Shown piece after piece: positions 1 to 6,218 of a stretch of DNA of 7,700 bases; the stretch's first letter is position 1, and each line of letters opens with the position of its first letter. Source of the stretch: Fidelibacterota bacterium UBA2125 (lineage in GTDB: Bacteria > Fidelibacterota > Marinisomatia > Marinisomatales > S15-B10). Where the stretch lies: assembly GCA_002329125.1 (NCBI GenBank), contig DCXX01000091.1, positions 1 to 7,700 of the forward strand. The letters run 5' to 3'. Made by a program: the position numbers and the translations under genes. The notes beneath the pieces were generated by a model. That model was given only the letters and a program-made list of their open reading frames with translations, made no database searches and had not been told where the DNA came from.

Positions 1-2
1 AG

Positions 3-1286
3 CAGGATAGAAACATCGACACAGCTGCGGATATTTATATTCAGCAGATTGGTAATGACGGTATGCTGGGAGCGAATAATTTCACTCTCGTTCCCAATCT
101 CCACGGGAATTTCCGTTTCATCTGGAACAGCCACGGTGAAATGACCCATTGGGACTTAAATGAAGGTACTCCACTTGGCCCTAATGGCGAGTGGCCGGCG
201 GAATCTGGGGCCCATTATCTTTCTTATGGTGGTCTGTTGGTCATGGGATATGACGGTGAAGACCTGTTGCTGGGTGGCATAGGTAGAGATGAAGAGAGTT
301 GGATTCCAAACTCCTGGGGCATTAGTTCTCATGTTGAAGAAGGCTTTGAATTTGTGTCCAGATACATGATTGATCAAACCACTGGTCTGAATGCAAAAGA
401 GATCATTGTTACCAAGGACGGCGAGGATATGGTCTTGATTGGAACGAGCCTCAGTCACGATGGTCCTGATCCTTTAACGTTCGTCAGGGCCGGTTATGCC
501 CTTGATTGGGATGTTTCTTATTCTGAGGATGTTGATTCTCCCGCTGAAGATGATCTTTCAGGTTCGGTAAGCTTTGATCTGGTAGATCCGATCAATGCCA
601 ACACCATTCCTGTGAAGGTAAGCTACATGTATGATGCTGACGGGGATGACGGTTCTTCGCCTGGTTATGTAGGTTCAGCCACCATTTTCGCAAATGAGAT
701 AGGTGTTGGTACGCACCTCTCATTTGACATGGATGAAGAAGACATTGAAGATGAAGTGTTGTTCGTTGAACGGCTTCAGTCAGAAACCGATTCTCCCAAT
801 GAGATAGCTCCAGCCAATTATGGTGTAATACAGGTGTCCGGGGCTGTAGAACTTGATCCTGGGGATGAAATGAATTTTATTACTGTTTTGGTGGCTACTG
901 ACTCTCCCGATGGTTTCCAGTCCATGTTGCAAAGTGCGCTGACCTATGTGGTGCTTGCCGGTATGGATGAATTCACTGCTGCTGTACATGAGCCGGTTCT
1001 ATTGCCGGAAGAGTTCGCTCTTCACCAGAACTATCCCAACCCCTTCAACCCCGTGACCACTATCAGATATGACCTCCCTCAATTCTCGAAAGTGGAATTG
1101 ACGATTATAGATTTGTTGGGGCGGAAAGTGAAGACGCTGGTGAATATGAGACAACAACCTGGAGTCAAAACTGTCATGTGGGATGGAACAGATGAGGCGG
1201 GAGGACAGGTAAGTGCTGGAATATATCTATATCAGATCAAAGCTGGGGAGCTTGAAAATACCAAAAAGATGGTGCTGTTGAAATAA
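3..1286 (+). CDS. T9SS type A sorting domain-containing secreted protein, 5'-truncated
   Basis: The frame is open from base 3 with no stop before the first ATG at 63, so the true start and any signal peptide lie upstream of the window; 427 residues are visible, ending at TAA 1284-1286. The last ~90 residues (about 338-427 of the visible part) form a type IX secretion type A sorting domain. The signs are NYPNPFNP (343-350), a short beta-sandwich with LLGRKVKTL, a WDGTDEAGG turn, and the ending AGIYLYQIKAG...KKMVLLK. By family knowledge this domain directs a protein through the T9SS to the outer membrane or outside, where it is usually cleaved. The upstream part has no catalytic motif I recognise. 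It is acidic, rich in Asp/Glu/Gly, and carries a WPAESGAHYLSYGG stretch resembling beta-rich extracellular proteins of FCB bacteria. Passenger function is unknown. No partner gene is adjacent, and a terminator-like hairpin follows. Confidence 0.88.
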   Translation, partial: QDRNIDTAADIYIQQIGNDGMLGANNFTLVPNLHGNFRFIWNSHGEMTHWDLNEGTPLGPNGEWPAESGAHYLSYGGLLVMGYDGEDLLLGGIGRDEESWIPNSWGISSHVEEGFEFVSRYMIDQTTGLNAKEIIVTKDGEDMVLIGTSLSHDGPDPLTFVRAGYALDWDVSYSEDVDSPAEDDLSGSVSFDLVDPINANTIPVKVSYMYDADGDDGSSPGYVGSATIFANEIGVGTHLSFDMDEEDIEDEVLFVERLQSETDSPNEIAPANYGVIQVSGAVELDPGDEMNFITVLVATDSPDGFQSMLQSALTYVVLAGMDEFTAAVHEPVLLPEEFALHQNYPNPFNPVTTIRYDLPQFSKVELTIIDLLGRKVKTLVNMRQQPGVKTVMWDGTDEAGGQVSAGIYLYQIKAGELENTKKMVLLK

Positions 1287-1339
1287 CCCCCATTAAATTT
1301 TTCACATGATTCACCAACAGCCTGTGAGTTCATTTGATT

Positions 1340-1364
1340 AGCTAGCTTCCTAGCTTCTTGCTTT
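1340..1364 (+). terminator. Weak rho-independent terminator candidate after the T9SS cargo gene
   Basis: A six-base-pair stem (AGCTAG at 1340-1345 paired with CTAGCT at 1350-1355) closes a CTTC tetraloop. A T-rich stretch (TTCTTGCTTT, 1355-1364, seven T in ten) overlaps and follows the stem. It lies 53 bases after the stop at 1286. The stem is short, only half G/C, and the T tract is interrupted, so this could be chance. Confidence 0.35.
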
Positions 1365-1386
1365 CAGATACTGTACGATTAAATTT

Positions 1387-1402
1387 TGACCGTGATGACC
1401 GT
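1387..1402. repeat. Short tandem direct repeat TGACCGT x2
   Basis: TGACCGT occurs at 1387-1393 and again at 1396-1402, a 9-base period, inside the gap before the aminotransferase gene and 54 bases upstream of the candidate -35 box. Direct repeats near one helical turn apart can be regulator half-sites, but seven bases twice is also easily chance. No known operator is recognised. Confidence 0.25.
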
Positions 1403-1455
1403 TGAAAAGCCTGTCAGCATCAAATTCCTCTCGCTGTCATACGACATTCTTCCAT

Positions 1456-1488
1456 TTGACAAACACAAAGGAAAATCACAAATATAAT
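1456..1488 (+). promoter_or_regulatory. Candidate promoter for the aminotransferase-oxidase pair
   Basis: A perfect TTGACA (1456-1461) and a perfect TATAAT (1483-1488) sit 47 bases before the ATG at 1535, in the most A/T-rich part of the gap. The spacer is 21 bases, longer than the usual 16-18 for sigma-70, and no good -35 box exists at 17 bases. Bacteroidota-type promoters (TTTG near -33, TAnnTTTG near -7) have longer spacing. TTTG is present at 1455-1458, but the -7 match is imperfect. The position is plausible; the mechanism is uncertain. Confidence 0.4.
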
Positions 1489-1522
1489 TATTGGATAAAA
1501 TTGAACAGTAGCAATTACAGAT

Positions 1523-1530
1523 AAGGAAAA
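1523..1530 (+). promoter_or_regulatory. Ribosome binding site of the aminotransferase gene
   Basis: AAGGAAAA ends four bases before the ATG at 1535, with the GGA core seven bases from the start codon. This supports the start at 1535. Confidence 0.6.
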
Positions 1531-1534
1531 GACA

Positions 1535-2842
1535 ATGCCTAATCGAGAAAAATCCCAGGCCGTTTTTGACAGGGCCATGAACGTTTTATCCAAGGGTGTC
1601 AGCTCAAATTTCCGCTACTGGGGTCCTGATTCCACCCCGGTAGTGAAGCGGGGCAAAGGTGCCAAAGTGTGGGACGCCGATGACAATGAATATATCGATT
1701 ATCGGCTGGGATGGGGTCCCATTATCCTGGGTCACGCTGATGACAGGGTGAATGAAGCTGTTGCCAAAGCCGTTGAAAACGGTACCACTTTCGCCGCTAC
1801 TACTGAGCTGGAAGTGGAAGTGGCGGAAATACTGGTACAGATGATACCCGGTATGGAGATGCTTCGGTTTACCAACACAGGCACGGAAGCCACCATGCAC
1901 GCCCTTCGGGTTGCCCGGGGTGTGACGGGGAGGGAAAAATTCATCAAGCTGGAAGGGCAGTATCACGGCGCCCACGATTATGTACTCTTCAGCACCGCCA
2001 GTTCACCTTTAGATAAAATGGGAGAGAGGAGTTCACCCGTTCCGGCGCAGATAGGTTCCGGCATTCCTGCCAAGATCAAAGAGTACCTCCACCTGTTACC
2101 CTTCAATGATTTTGAGGCGGCGGAAGAAACTGTGAAGAATCATCATGAGGAAATCGCTGCTATGATGATTGAGCCGTGTCTCGGCAATATTTCCGGTCTG
2201 GAACCGGTAGAAGGGTACTTGGCCCATCTCCGGAAACTTTGCGATGATCACGGTATAGTCCTCATCTTTGATGAAGTGAAAACAGGTTTTCGCCTGGCCA
2301 ACGGCGGCGCCAGAGAAGCCTACGGTGTAATCCCTGACATTTCCACTTACGCAAAGAGCCTTGGGAATGGCTATCCCGTGGCTGCTTTCGGTGGGAAAAA
2401 GGAGATCATGGATAGGATCGGCGGAGGAGAGATAGCTCACGCCGGTACTTTCGGTGCCAACGGTTCCAGCATGGCGGCAGCAAAAGCAGTGCTGGAAATT
2501 CTGGAGTCATCGCCTGTCCTTGATGATATGTCCAAACGGGGAGAGATACTTAAGTCAGGCATGGACAAAGTTCTCACCGATGCGGGTATTCCTCATCAGG
2601 TGACAGGGCATCCCAATATGCAAGGTTTCCTTATCACGGAGACGCCGGCCAGTGAAGTCCGGGACCTGGCCAATCACGATGATAATTTTTACAATGCTAT
2701 TATGGCCCACCTTTACGAAAATGGGGTCTGGGCGGAAATGGATGCCCGGGAACCGTGGTTTATTTGCGAAGCACACACAAACGAGCTGATCAGTGAAACG
2801 TTGAACAAGTTCGAGGATGCTGTAAAAGCCGCCAAGAACTGA
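1535..2842 (+). CDS. Class III PLP-dependent aminotransferase, glutamate-1-semialdehyde aminomutase-like
   Basis: A 435-residue fold-type I PLP enzyme, full length for the family. Visible motifs: GWGPIILGH (59-67), TGTEATMHALRVARG (115-129, phosphate-binding region), EGQYHG (140-145), DEVKTGFR (246-253, Asp246 contacting the PLP pyridine nitrogen), YAKSLGNGYP with the Schiff-base Lys274, and AGTFGANG (303-310). The overall pattern is nearest to glutamate-1-semialdehyde aminomutase (HemL). However, HemL usually has GKIIGGG at the lysine, DEVMTGFR, and GNP after the GT motif, whereas this protein has AKSLGNGYP, DEVKTGFR and GANGSS. With an FAD amine oxidase only 4 bases downstream, I infer an aminotransferase or aminomutase of amine/amino-acid metabolism rather than tetrapyrrole synthesis. 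The enzyme is cytoplasmic, with no signal peptide. The start has a good ribosome binding site. Family assignment is firm; substrate is unknown. Confidence 0.9.
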   Translation: MPNREKSQAVFDRAMNVLSKGVSSNFRYWGPDSTPVVKRGKGAKVWDADDNEYIDYRLGWGPIILGHADDRVNEAVAKAVENGTTFAATTELEVEVAEILVQMIPGMEMLRFTNTGTEATMHALRVARGVTGREKFIKLEGQYHGAHDYVLFSTASSPLDKMGERSSPVPAQIGSGIPAKIKEYLHLLPFNDFEAAEETVKNHHEEIAAMMIEPCLGNISGLEPVEGYLAHLRKLCDDHGIVLIFDEVKTGFRLANGGAREAYGVIPDISTYAKSLGNGYPVAAFGGKKEIMDRIGGGEIAHAGTFGANGSSMAAAKAVLEILESSPVLDDMSKRGEILKSGMDKVLTDAGIPHQVTGHPNMQGFLITETPASEVRDLANHDDNFYNAIMAHLYENGVWAEMDAREPWFICEAHTNELISETLNKFEDAVKAAKN

Positions 2843-2846
2843 ACCT

Positions 2847-4118
2847 GTGAACACAACCCCCCTCTGGACGGACCAATACCCAAGGCCCGATGATTTACCG
2901 ATCTCTTCCGACCTGCCATCTGAAGTAGATGTTGCAGTTGTGGGAAGTGGCTATACGGGACTCAATGCTGCCAGAGTGCTGGCGAAATCAGGAGCGTCTG
3001 TGGCAGTTTTTGAGAGGAACACCATGGGATGGGGTGCCAGTTCACGGAACGGCGGTATGGCAACACCGGGGCTGAAACAGGGTATGTCTACAATCTACAA
3101 GAAATATGGTGTTGAAAAAGGGCGGGAATTTTGGAAAGCGTCAGTGGCTGCCATAGACCTTATTGAAAATATCGTCAATGAAAACAATATAGATTGTGAC
3201 TGGGCCCGGGTGGGTCATGTGGCTCTAGCCTCCAAGAAGTCTCACGTCACTGAATTAGAAAGCTATGCTAACTGGATAGGAAAAGAGTTTGGCCACAAAA
3301 TGCGAATCATTCCCCGTGATCAACTAAAAGATGAGATTGGATCGGATTACTATTACGGTGCCATCTCGGATGAGATCAGTGCCGGCATCCACCCGGCGAA
3401 GTATGTTTTTGGTCTGGTACGTGCCGTTGGGAACCTGGGCGTTTCATTTTTTGAAAATACAAATGTGGAATCTATTGAAAATAATGTGACTGGTTTTCAC
3501 ATTGTCACCTCTCGGGGAGACCTGAAAGCGAAAGAGGTGGTTATGGCCACCAACGGTTATACCGACAGCACATTGCCGGGGCTGAAACCAAAGGTGATCC
3601 CTGTAGGTAGCTATATAATTGTAACGGAACCCCTTTCCAAAGATTTGCAGGATGAACTGAGCCCTAAACGGAGAATGTACTATAACTCCAAATGGTTCAT
3701 CAATTATTTCAGGCTGACACCTGATGGACGCATGCTGTGGGGCGGACGTAACGATTTGAGTGTTGACTTGGATTTGGAGATAAGCTCAACAATCTTAGGC
3801 AGGGAAATGCGAACTGCTTTTCCTCAGCTGAAAGGTGTCCCCATAACTCACTCTTGGTCCGGTCAATTGGGAGTCACATTTGATCTTATGCCTCATATAG
3901 GGAAAGTGAATGGTGTCTGGTACGGAAACGGCTATTCAGGCCACGGCCTTTCCATTGCGACTTACCTTGGGACGGAACTGGGTCTCCTCATTTCAGGTCT
4001 GAAGGAACGAAGTCCTTTCCAGGAAATTAGTCACCAGACAATGTTCTTCTACCGGAACAAGCCGTGGTTTCTTCCCATGGCAAGCCGTTATTACCGCTTG
4101 CTGGACTGGTTTCCATAA
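2847..4118 (+). CDS. FAD-dependent oxidoreductase, DadA/PuuB-like amine oxidase (DAO family)
   Basis: 423 residues, usual length for the family. It opens with a short stretch (PLWTDQYPRPDD) typical of PuuB-like enzymes. An N-terminal Rossmann dinucleotide-binding motif follows (DVAVVGSGYTGLNAARVLA, from 28, with Glu56 as the acidic ribose contact in VFERN), then GASSRNGG (63-70). Further on come VVMATNGYTD (231-240), a substrate-domain sheet, and the C-terminal FAD-contact region WSGQLGVTFDLMPHIG (337-352) plus GNGYSGHGLSIA (360-371). Family members oxidise amines such as gamma-glutamylputrescine, D-amino acids or sarcosine to imine/aldehyde, with release of peroxide or electron transfer. GTG is the start, 4 bases after the upstream stop, with no strong ribosome binding site (only AAGAAC nearby), which suggests translational coupling to the aminotransferase. 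The two could act in sequence, but substrate and order cannot be read from sequence. Confidence 0.88.
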   Translation: MNTTPLWTDQYPRPDDLPISSDLPSEVDVAVVGSGYTGLNAARVLAKSGASVAVFERNTMGWGASSRNGGMATPGLKQGMSTIYKKYGVEKGREFWKASVAAIDLIENIVNENNIDCDWARVGHVALASKKSHVTELESYANWIGKEFGHKMRIIPRDQLKDEIGSDYYYGAISDEISAGIHPAKYVFGLVRAVGNLGVSFFENTNVESIENNVTGFHIVTSRGDLKAKEVVMATNGYTDSTLPGLKPKVIPVGSYIIVTEPLSKDLQDELSPKRRMYYNSKWFINYFRLTPDGRMLWGGRNDLSVDLDLEISSTILGREMRTAFPQLKGVPITHSWSGQLGVTFDLMPHIGKVNGVWYGNGYSGHGLSIATYLGTELGLLISGLKERSPFQEISHQTMFFYRNKPWFLPMASRYYRLLDWFP

Positions 4119-4127
4119 AAGTTTCAT

Positions 4128-4152
4128 CCGCTTTCCCTTGAGAAAGAAGCGG
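4128..4152 (+). terminator. Imperfect hairpin in the gap after the oxidoreductase gene
   Basis: CCGCTT (4128-4133) pairs with AAGCGG (4147-4152). The inner bases can alternatively pair as CTTTC/GAAAG around CCTTGA. It lies 9 bases after the stop codon but has no T tract behind it, so it is a poor intrinsic terminator; it may instead protect the mRNA 3' end. The rest of this 92-base gap is A/T-rich (4157-4190) and could hold the promoter of the next gene, though I see no convincing -35/-10 pair. Confidence 0.3.
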
Positions 4153-4210
4153 TGAGTTAATAAGTTTAACGATATCAGTTTTTGAATTCAAACACAAGGG
4201 TTCTGATGCA

Positions 4211-5905
4211 ATGAGTAATAAGAATGGTAAAGCTTTGAAATCCCTGGCAACGGCGGACAGGGACGCTATCCTGAAAAATGCCGCCTCCAAAGTGCGGGAC
4301 TACGTCTCCCTTCTGGAAGAACAGATCGAACAATTGAGCGCAATCGGGCTCGCCCTCTCGAAAGAGAAGGATATGCCCACACTGCTTGAAATGATCCTCG
4401 AAGAGGCAAAACGGATCACCAACTGTGACGGCCGAACACTCTATATGATGGAGGACGATGAGAAGCTGAAATTTGAGATTGTACGGACAGACTCCCTCAA
4501 TTTCCACATGGGCGGTACCAGCGGTGAGGAGGTCCCTTTCTATCCTGTAAAGCTCTACCTGGAAGACGGCAAGCCGAACCACAGTATGATCGCCGCCTAC
4601 GCCGGCCTGACAGGGGAGACCATCAACATTCCCGACGCCTACAAAGCGGAAGGGTTCGACTTTTCCGGTACCAAGATGTTTGATGAAAAAACGGGTTACC
4701 GCTCAACATCATTCCTCACAGTGCCACTGAAAAATCACCTGGACGAAATCATCGGCGTTATCCAGCTGTTGAACGCCCAGGATCCGGGGACGGGAAAAGT
4801 GATCCCGTTCTCCGAAGATGCACAAAAACTGGTGGAATCGCTATGCAGCCAGGCGGCAGTGGCTATAACCAACAAGCAGCTTATCGATCAGCTGGAAGAG
4901 CTGTTTGAATCGTTTATCAAGCTTATAGCCACTGCCATTGATAAAAAATCGCCCTACACCGGTGGTCACTGTATCCGAGTACCCACTCTAACTATGATGC
5001 TGGCTGATGCCGTAGAAAAAGCTGAGTACGGTCCTTACAAGGATTTCAGTATGACGGAGGAAGAGCGGTATGAGCTCTACATCGCCGGGTGGCTTCACGA
5101 TTGCGGAAAAGTGGCAACGCCTACCCACGTTGTGGACAAAGGGACAAAGCTGGAAACCATCTTCGACCGGATCGATACCATCGATACCCGTTTCGAGGTG
5201 CTGAAGAGGGATGCCAAGATTGACTATCTTCAGAAACTGGTGAACCAGAAATCTTCCAGAAACGGCGAGGCAAAACAGCTGGAACGGGAGTACAAGGCGA
5301 AACTTCGTAAGATTAGGAAAGATCAGAAGTTCATCCAGGAGTGCAATATAGGCGGTGAATACATGGCGAAACCCCTCCAGGAAAGGGTCATCGGCATCAG
5401 TAAATACCCCTACAGGCAAGATGGAAAGAAACAGTCGTTTCTCTCCCATGAAGACGTTCGGAACCTCAACATTCCCAAAGGGACACTGCTTCCTGAAGAA
5501 CGACAGATTATCAATGACCACATTGTCATCACTATCGACATGCTGAACCAGCTCCCGTATCCGAAACATCTGAAAAACGTGCCGGAGTTTGCCGGCGGCC
5601 ACCATGAGAAGCTGGATGGGACAGGTTATCCCCAGGGATTGGCACATGACGATATGTCTCCGCAGGCGAAGATTATGGCCATTGCCGATGTGTATGAGGC
5701 ACTTACCGCTGCCGACCGCCCATACAAGGATGGTAAGAAGATATCCATGGCAATGCGGATTATGGGATTCATGCGGGATGACTACCATATTGATCCGGAC
5801 CTCTTCGAAATTTTTGTTAAGGAAGGTGTCTACCAGCAGTATGCCGAGGAACATGTCAAACCCACTCAGATTGATGAGGTCCAACAGGAAGCACTTCTCG
5901 GATGA
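4211..5905 (+). CDS. GAF domain plus HD-GYP phosphodiesterase with large catalytic-domain insertion
   Basis: 564 residues. A short helical/coiled-coil lead (about 25-50) precedes a GAF sensor domain (about 52-222) of the phosphodiesterase type: NIPDAYK (139-145), FDEKTGYRSTSFLTVP (157-172), then IGVIQLLNA. The cyclic-nucleotide NKFDE signature is only partly kept (Asn188, Phe200 and Asp203 present; Lys replaced by Ala189, final Glu by Ala204). The HD-GYP domain has metal-ligand candidates His253 (GGHCIRV), His296-Asp297 (LHDCGK), His437, His464-His465-Glu466 in the full HHExxDGxGYP motif (464-474), and Asp493 (ADVYEALTAADRPYK). HD-GYP proteins typically hydrolyse cyclic-di-GMP, sometimes cGAMP; all key residues are present, so activity is likely. 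About 110 extra charged, partly coiled-coil residues (about 314-425) separate the HD and GYP halves. No membrane segment, so it is probably cytoplasmic. AAGGG at 4196-4200 precedes the ATG by 10 bases. The end overlaps the next gene. Confidence 0.92.
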   Translation: MSNKNGKALKSLATADRDAILKNAASKVRDYVSLLEEQIEQLSAIGLALSKEKDMPTLLEMILEEAKRITNCDGRTLYMMEDDEKLKFEIVRTDSLNFHMGGTSGEEVPFYPVKLYLEDGKPNHSMIAAYAGLTGETINIPDAYKAEGFDFSGTKMFDEKTGYRSTSFLTVPLKNHLDEIIGVIQLLNAQDPGTGKVIPFSEDAQKLVESLCSQAAVAITNKQLIDQLEELFESFIKLIATAIDKKSPYTGGHCIRVPTLTMMLADAVEKAEYGPYKDFSMTEEERYELYIAGWLHDCGKVATPTHVVDKGTKLETIFDRIDTIDTRFEVLKRDAKIDYLQKLVNQKSSRNGEAKQLEREYKAKLRKIRKDQKFIQECNIGGEYMAKPLQERVIGISKYPYRQDGKKQSFLSHEDVRNLNIPKGTLLPEERQIINDHIVITIDMLNQLPYPKHLKNVPEFAGGHHEKLDGTGYPQGLAHDDMSPQAKIMAIADVYEALTAADRPYKDGKKISMAMRIMGFMRDDYHIDPDLFEIFVKEGVYQQYAEEHVKPTQIDEVQQEALLG

Positions 5906-6189
5906 AGAAAAACCCCCTTAAATCCCTGGACCGGTCCGGGCTTAAAGAGTACCTTTTCGAGATTCAGGACTACGTTGCTACTCAGTTTACCAGTGGCAAA
6001 GACATCGATGATTTTCTTGATAACACCAATATTTTCGATGAATTCGAAAAGGTTTTGCCCGACGAGGAGTACGGCATTTTTGTCATTACAATTCTCAACA
6101 AGATTCGTACTGATTACATCATTGAGAGATTGCTGGATGTGGTGGAAGGGTCACACAACAGGTCCAACGGGCACCTCCCAAAATCTTAA
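5902..6189 (+). CDS. Small acidic protein of unknown function, coupled to the HD-GYP gene
   Basis: 95 residues, not recognised. The start ATG overlaps the HD-GYP stop as ATGA (5902-5905), and AGGAAG (5886-5891) lies 10 bases upstream, so translation is probably coupled. There is no signal peptide or membrane segment. The N-terminus is basic (MKKNPLKS); the middle is acidic and probably helical (GKDIDDFLDN...FDEFEKVLPDEEYG); then comes a hydrophobic stretch (IFVITILNKI) and an amphipathic helix (YIIERLLDVVEG), ending in a polar tail. Reality is supported by the ATGA coupling, same-strand position between two genes, and protein-like composition. Its placement suggests a regulator or binding partner of the HD-GYP enzyme or of the downstream permease, but this is inference from context only. 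Confidence 0.75.
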   Translation: MKKNPLKSLDRSGLKEYLFEIQDYVATQFTSGKDIDDFLDNTNIFDEFEKVLPDEEYGIFVITILNKIRTDYIIERLLDVVEGSHNRSNGHLPKS

Positions 6190-6205
6190 GGAAACTAATA
6201 ATTTA

Positions 6206-6210
6206 GTGGA
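6206..6210 (+). promoter_or_regulatory. Probable ribosome binding site fixing the permease start
   Basis: GTGGA lies eight bases before the ATG at 6219. An in-frame TAG at 6204-6206 rules out any start further upstream, and no alternative ATG/GTG/TTG codon lies between. The stronger AAGGAAA at 6188-6194 is too far (about 25 bases) to serve this start. Confidence 0.4.
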
Positions 6211-6218
6211 CAATTCTT

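Noticed and set aside
1302..1327. TCACA/TGTGA inverted repeat after the T9SS gene
   Set aside because: Only five-base arms with a 16-base loop and no T tract; indistinguishable from chance.
1287..1534. Search for a small RNA, riboswitch or attachment site in the largest gap
   Set aside because: No tRNA-like fold, no recognisable riboswitch core and no long repeat were seen; only the weak hairpin, the short direct repeat and the promoter-like boxes listed as features.
1604..1975. Minus-strand open frames within the aminotransferase (also 1732-1947, 2096-2440, 2555-2854)
   Set aside because: All antisense to a complete PLP enzyme with intact motifs.
1535..2842. Naming this gene hemL
   Set aside because: The general pattern fits, but diagnostic residues differ and the neighbour is an amine oxidase, not a tetrapyrrole gene; no symbol is justified.
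4988..5884. 298-codon open frame on the minus strand
   Set aside because: It is wholly antisense to the HD-GYP catalytic domain, whose motifs are intact. The translated protein shows no recognisable domain. It is a shadow frame.
5589..5921. 110-codon plus-strand frame crossing the HD-GYP stop
   Set aside because: Out of frame with the GYP motif region and Met/Arg/Trp-rich in the manner of a shifted frame; it overlaps both real genes.
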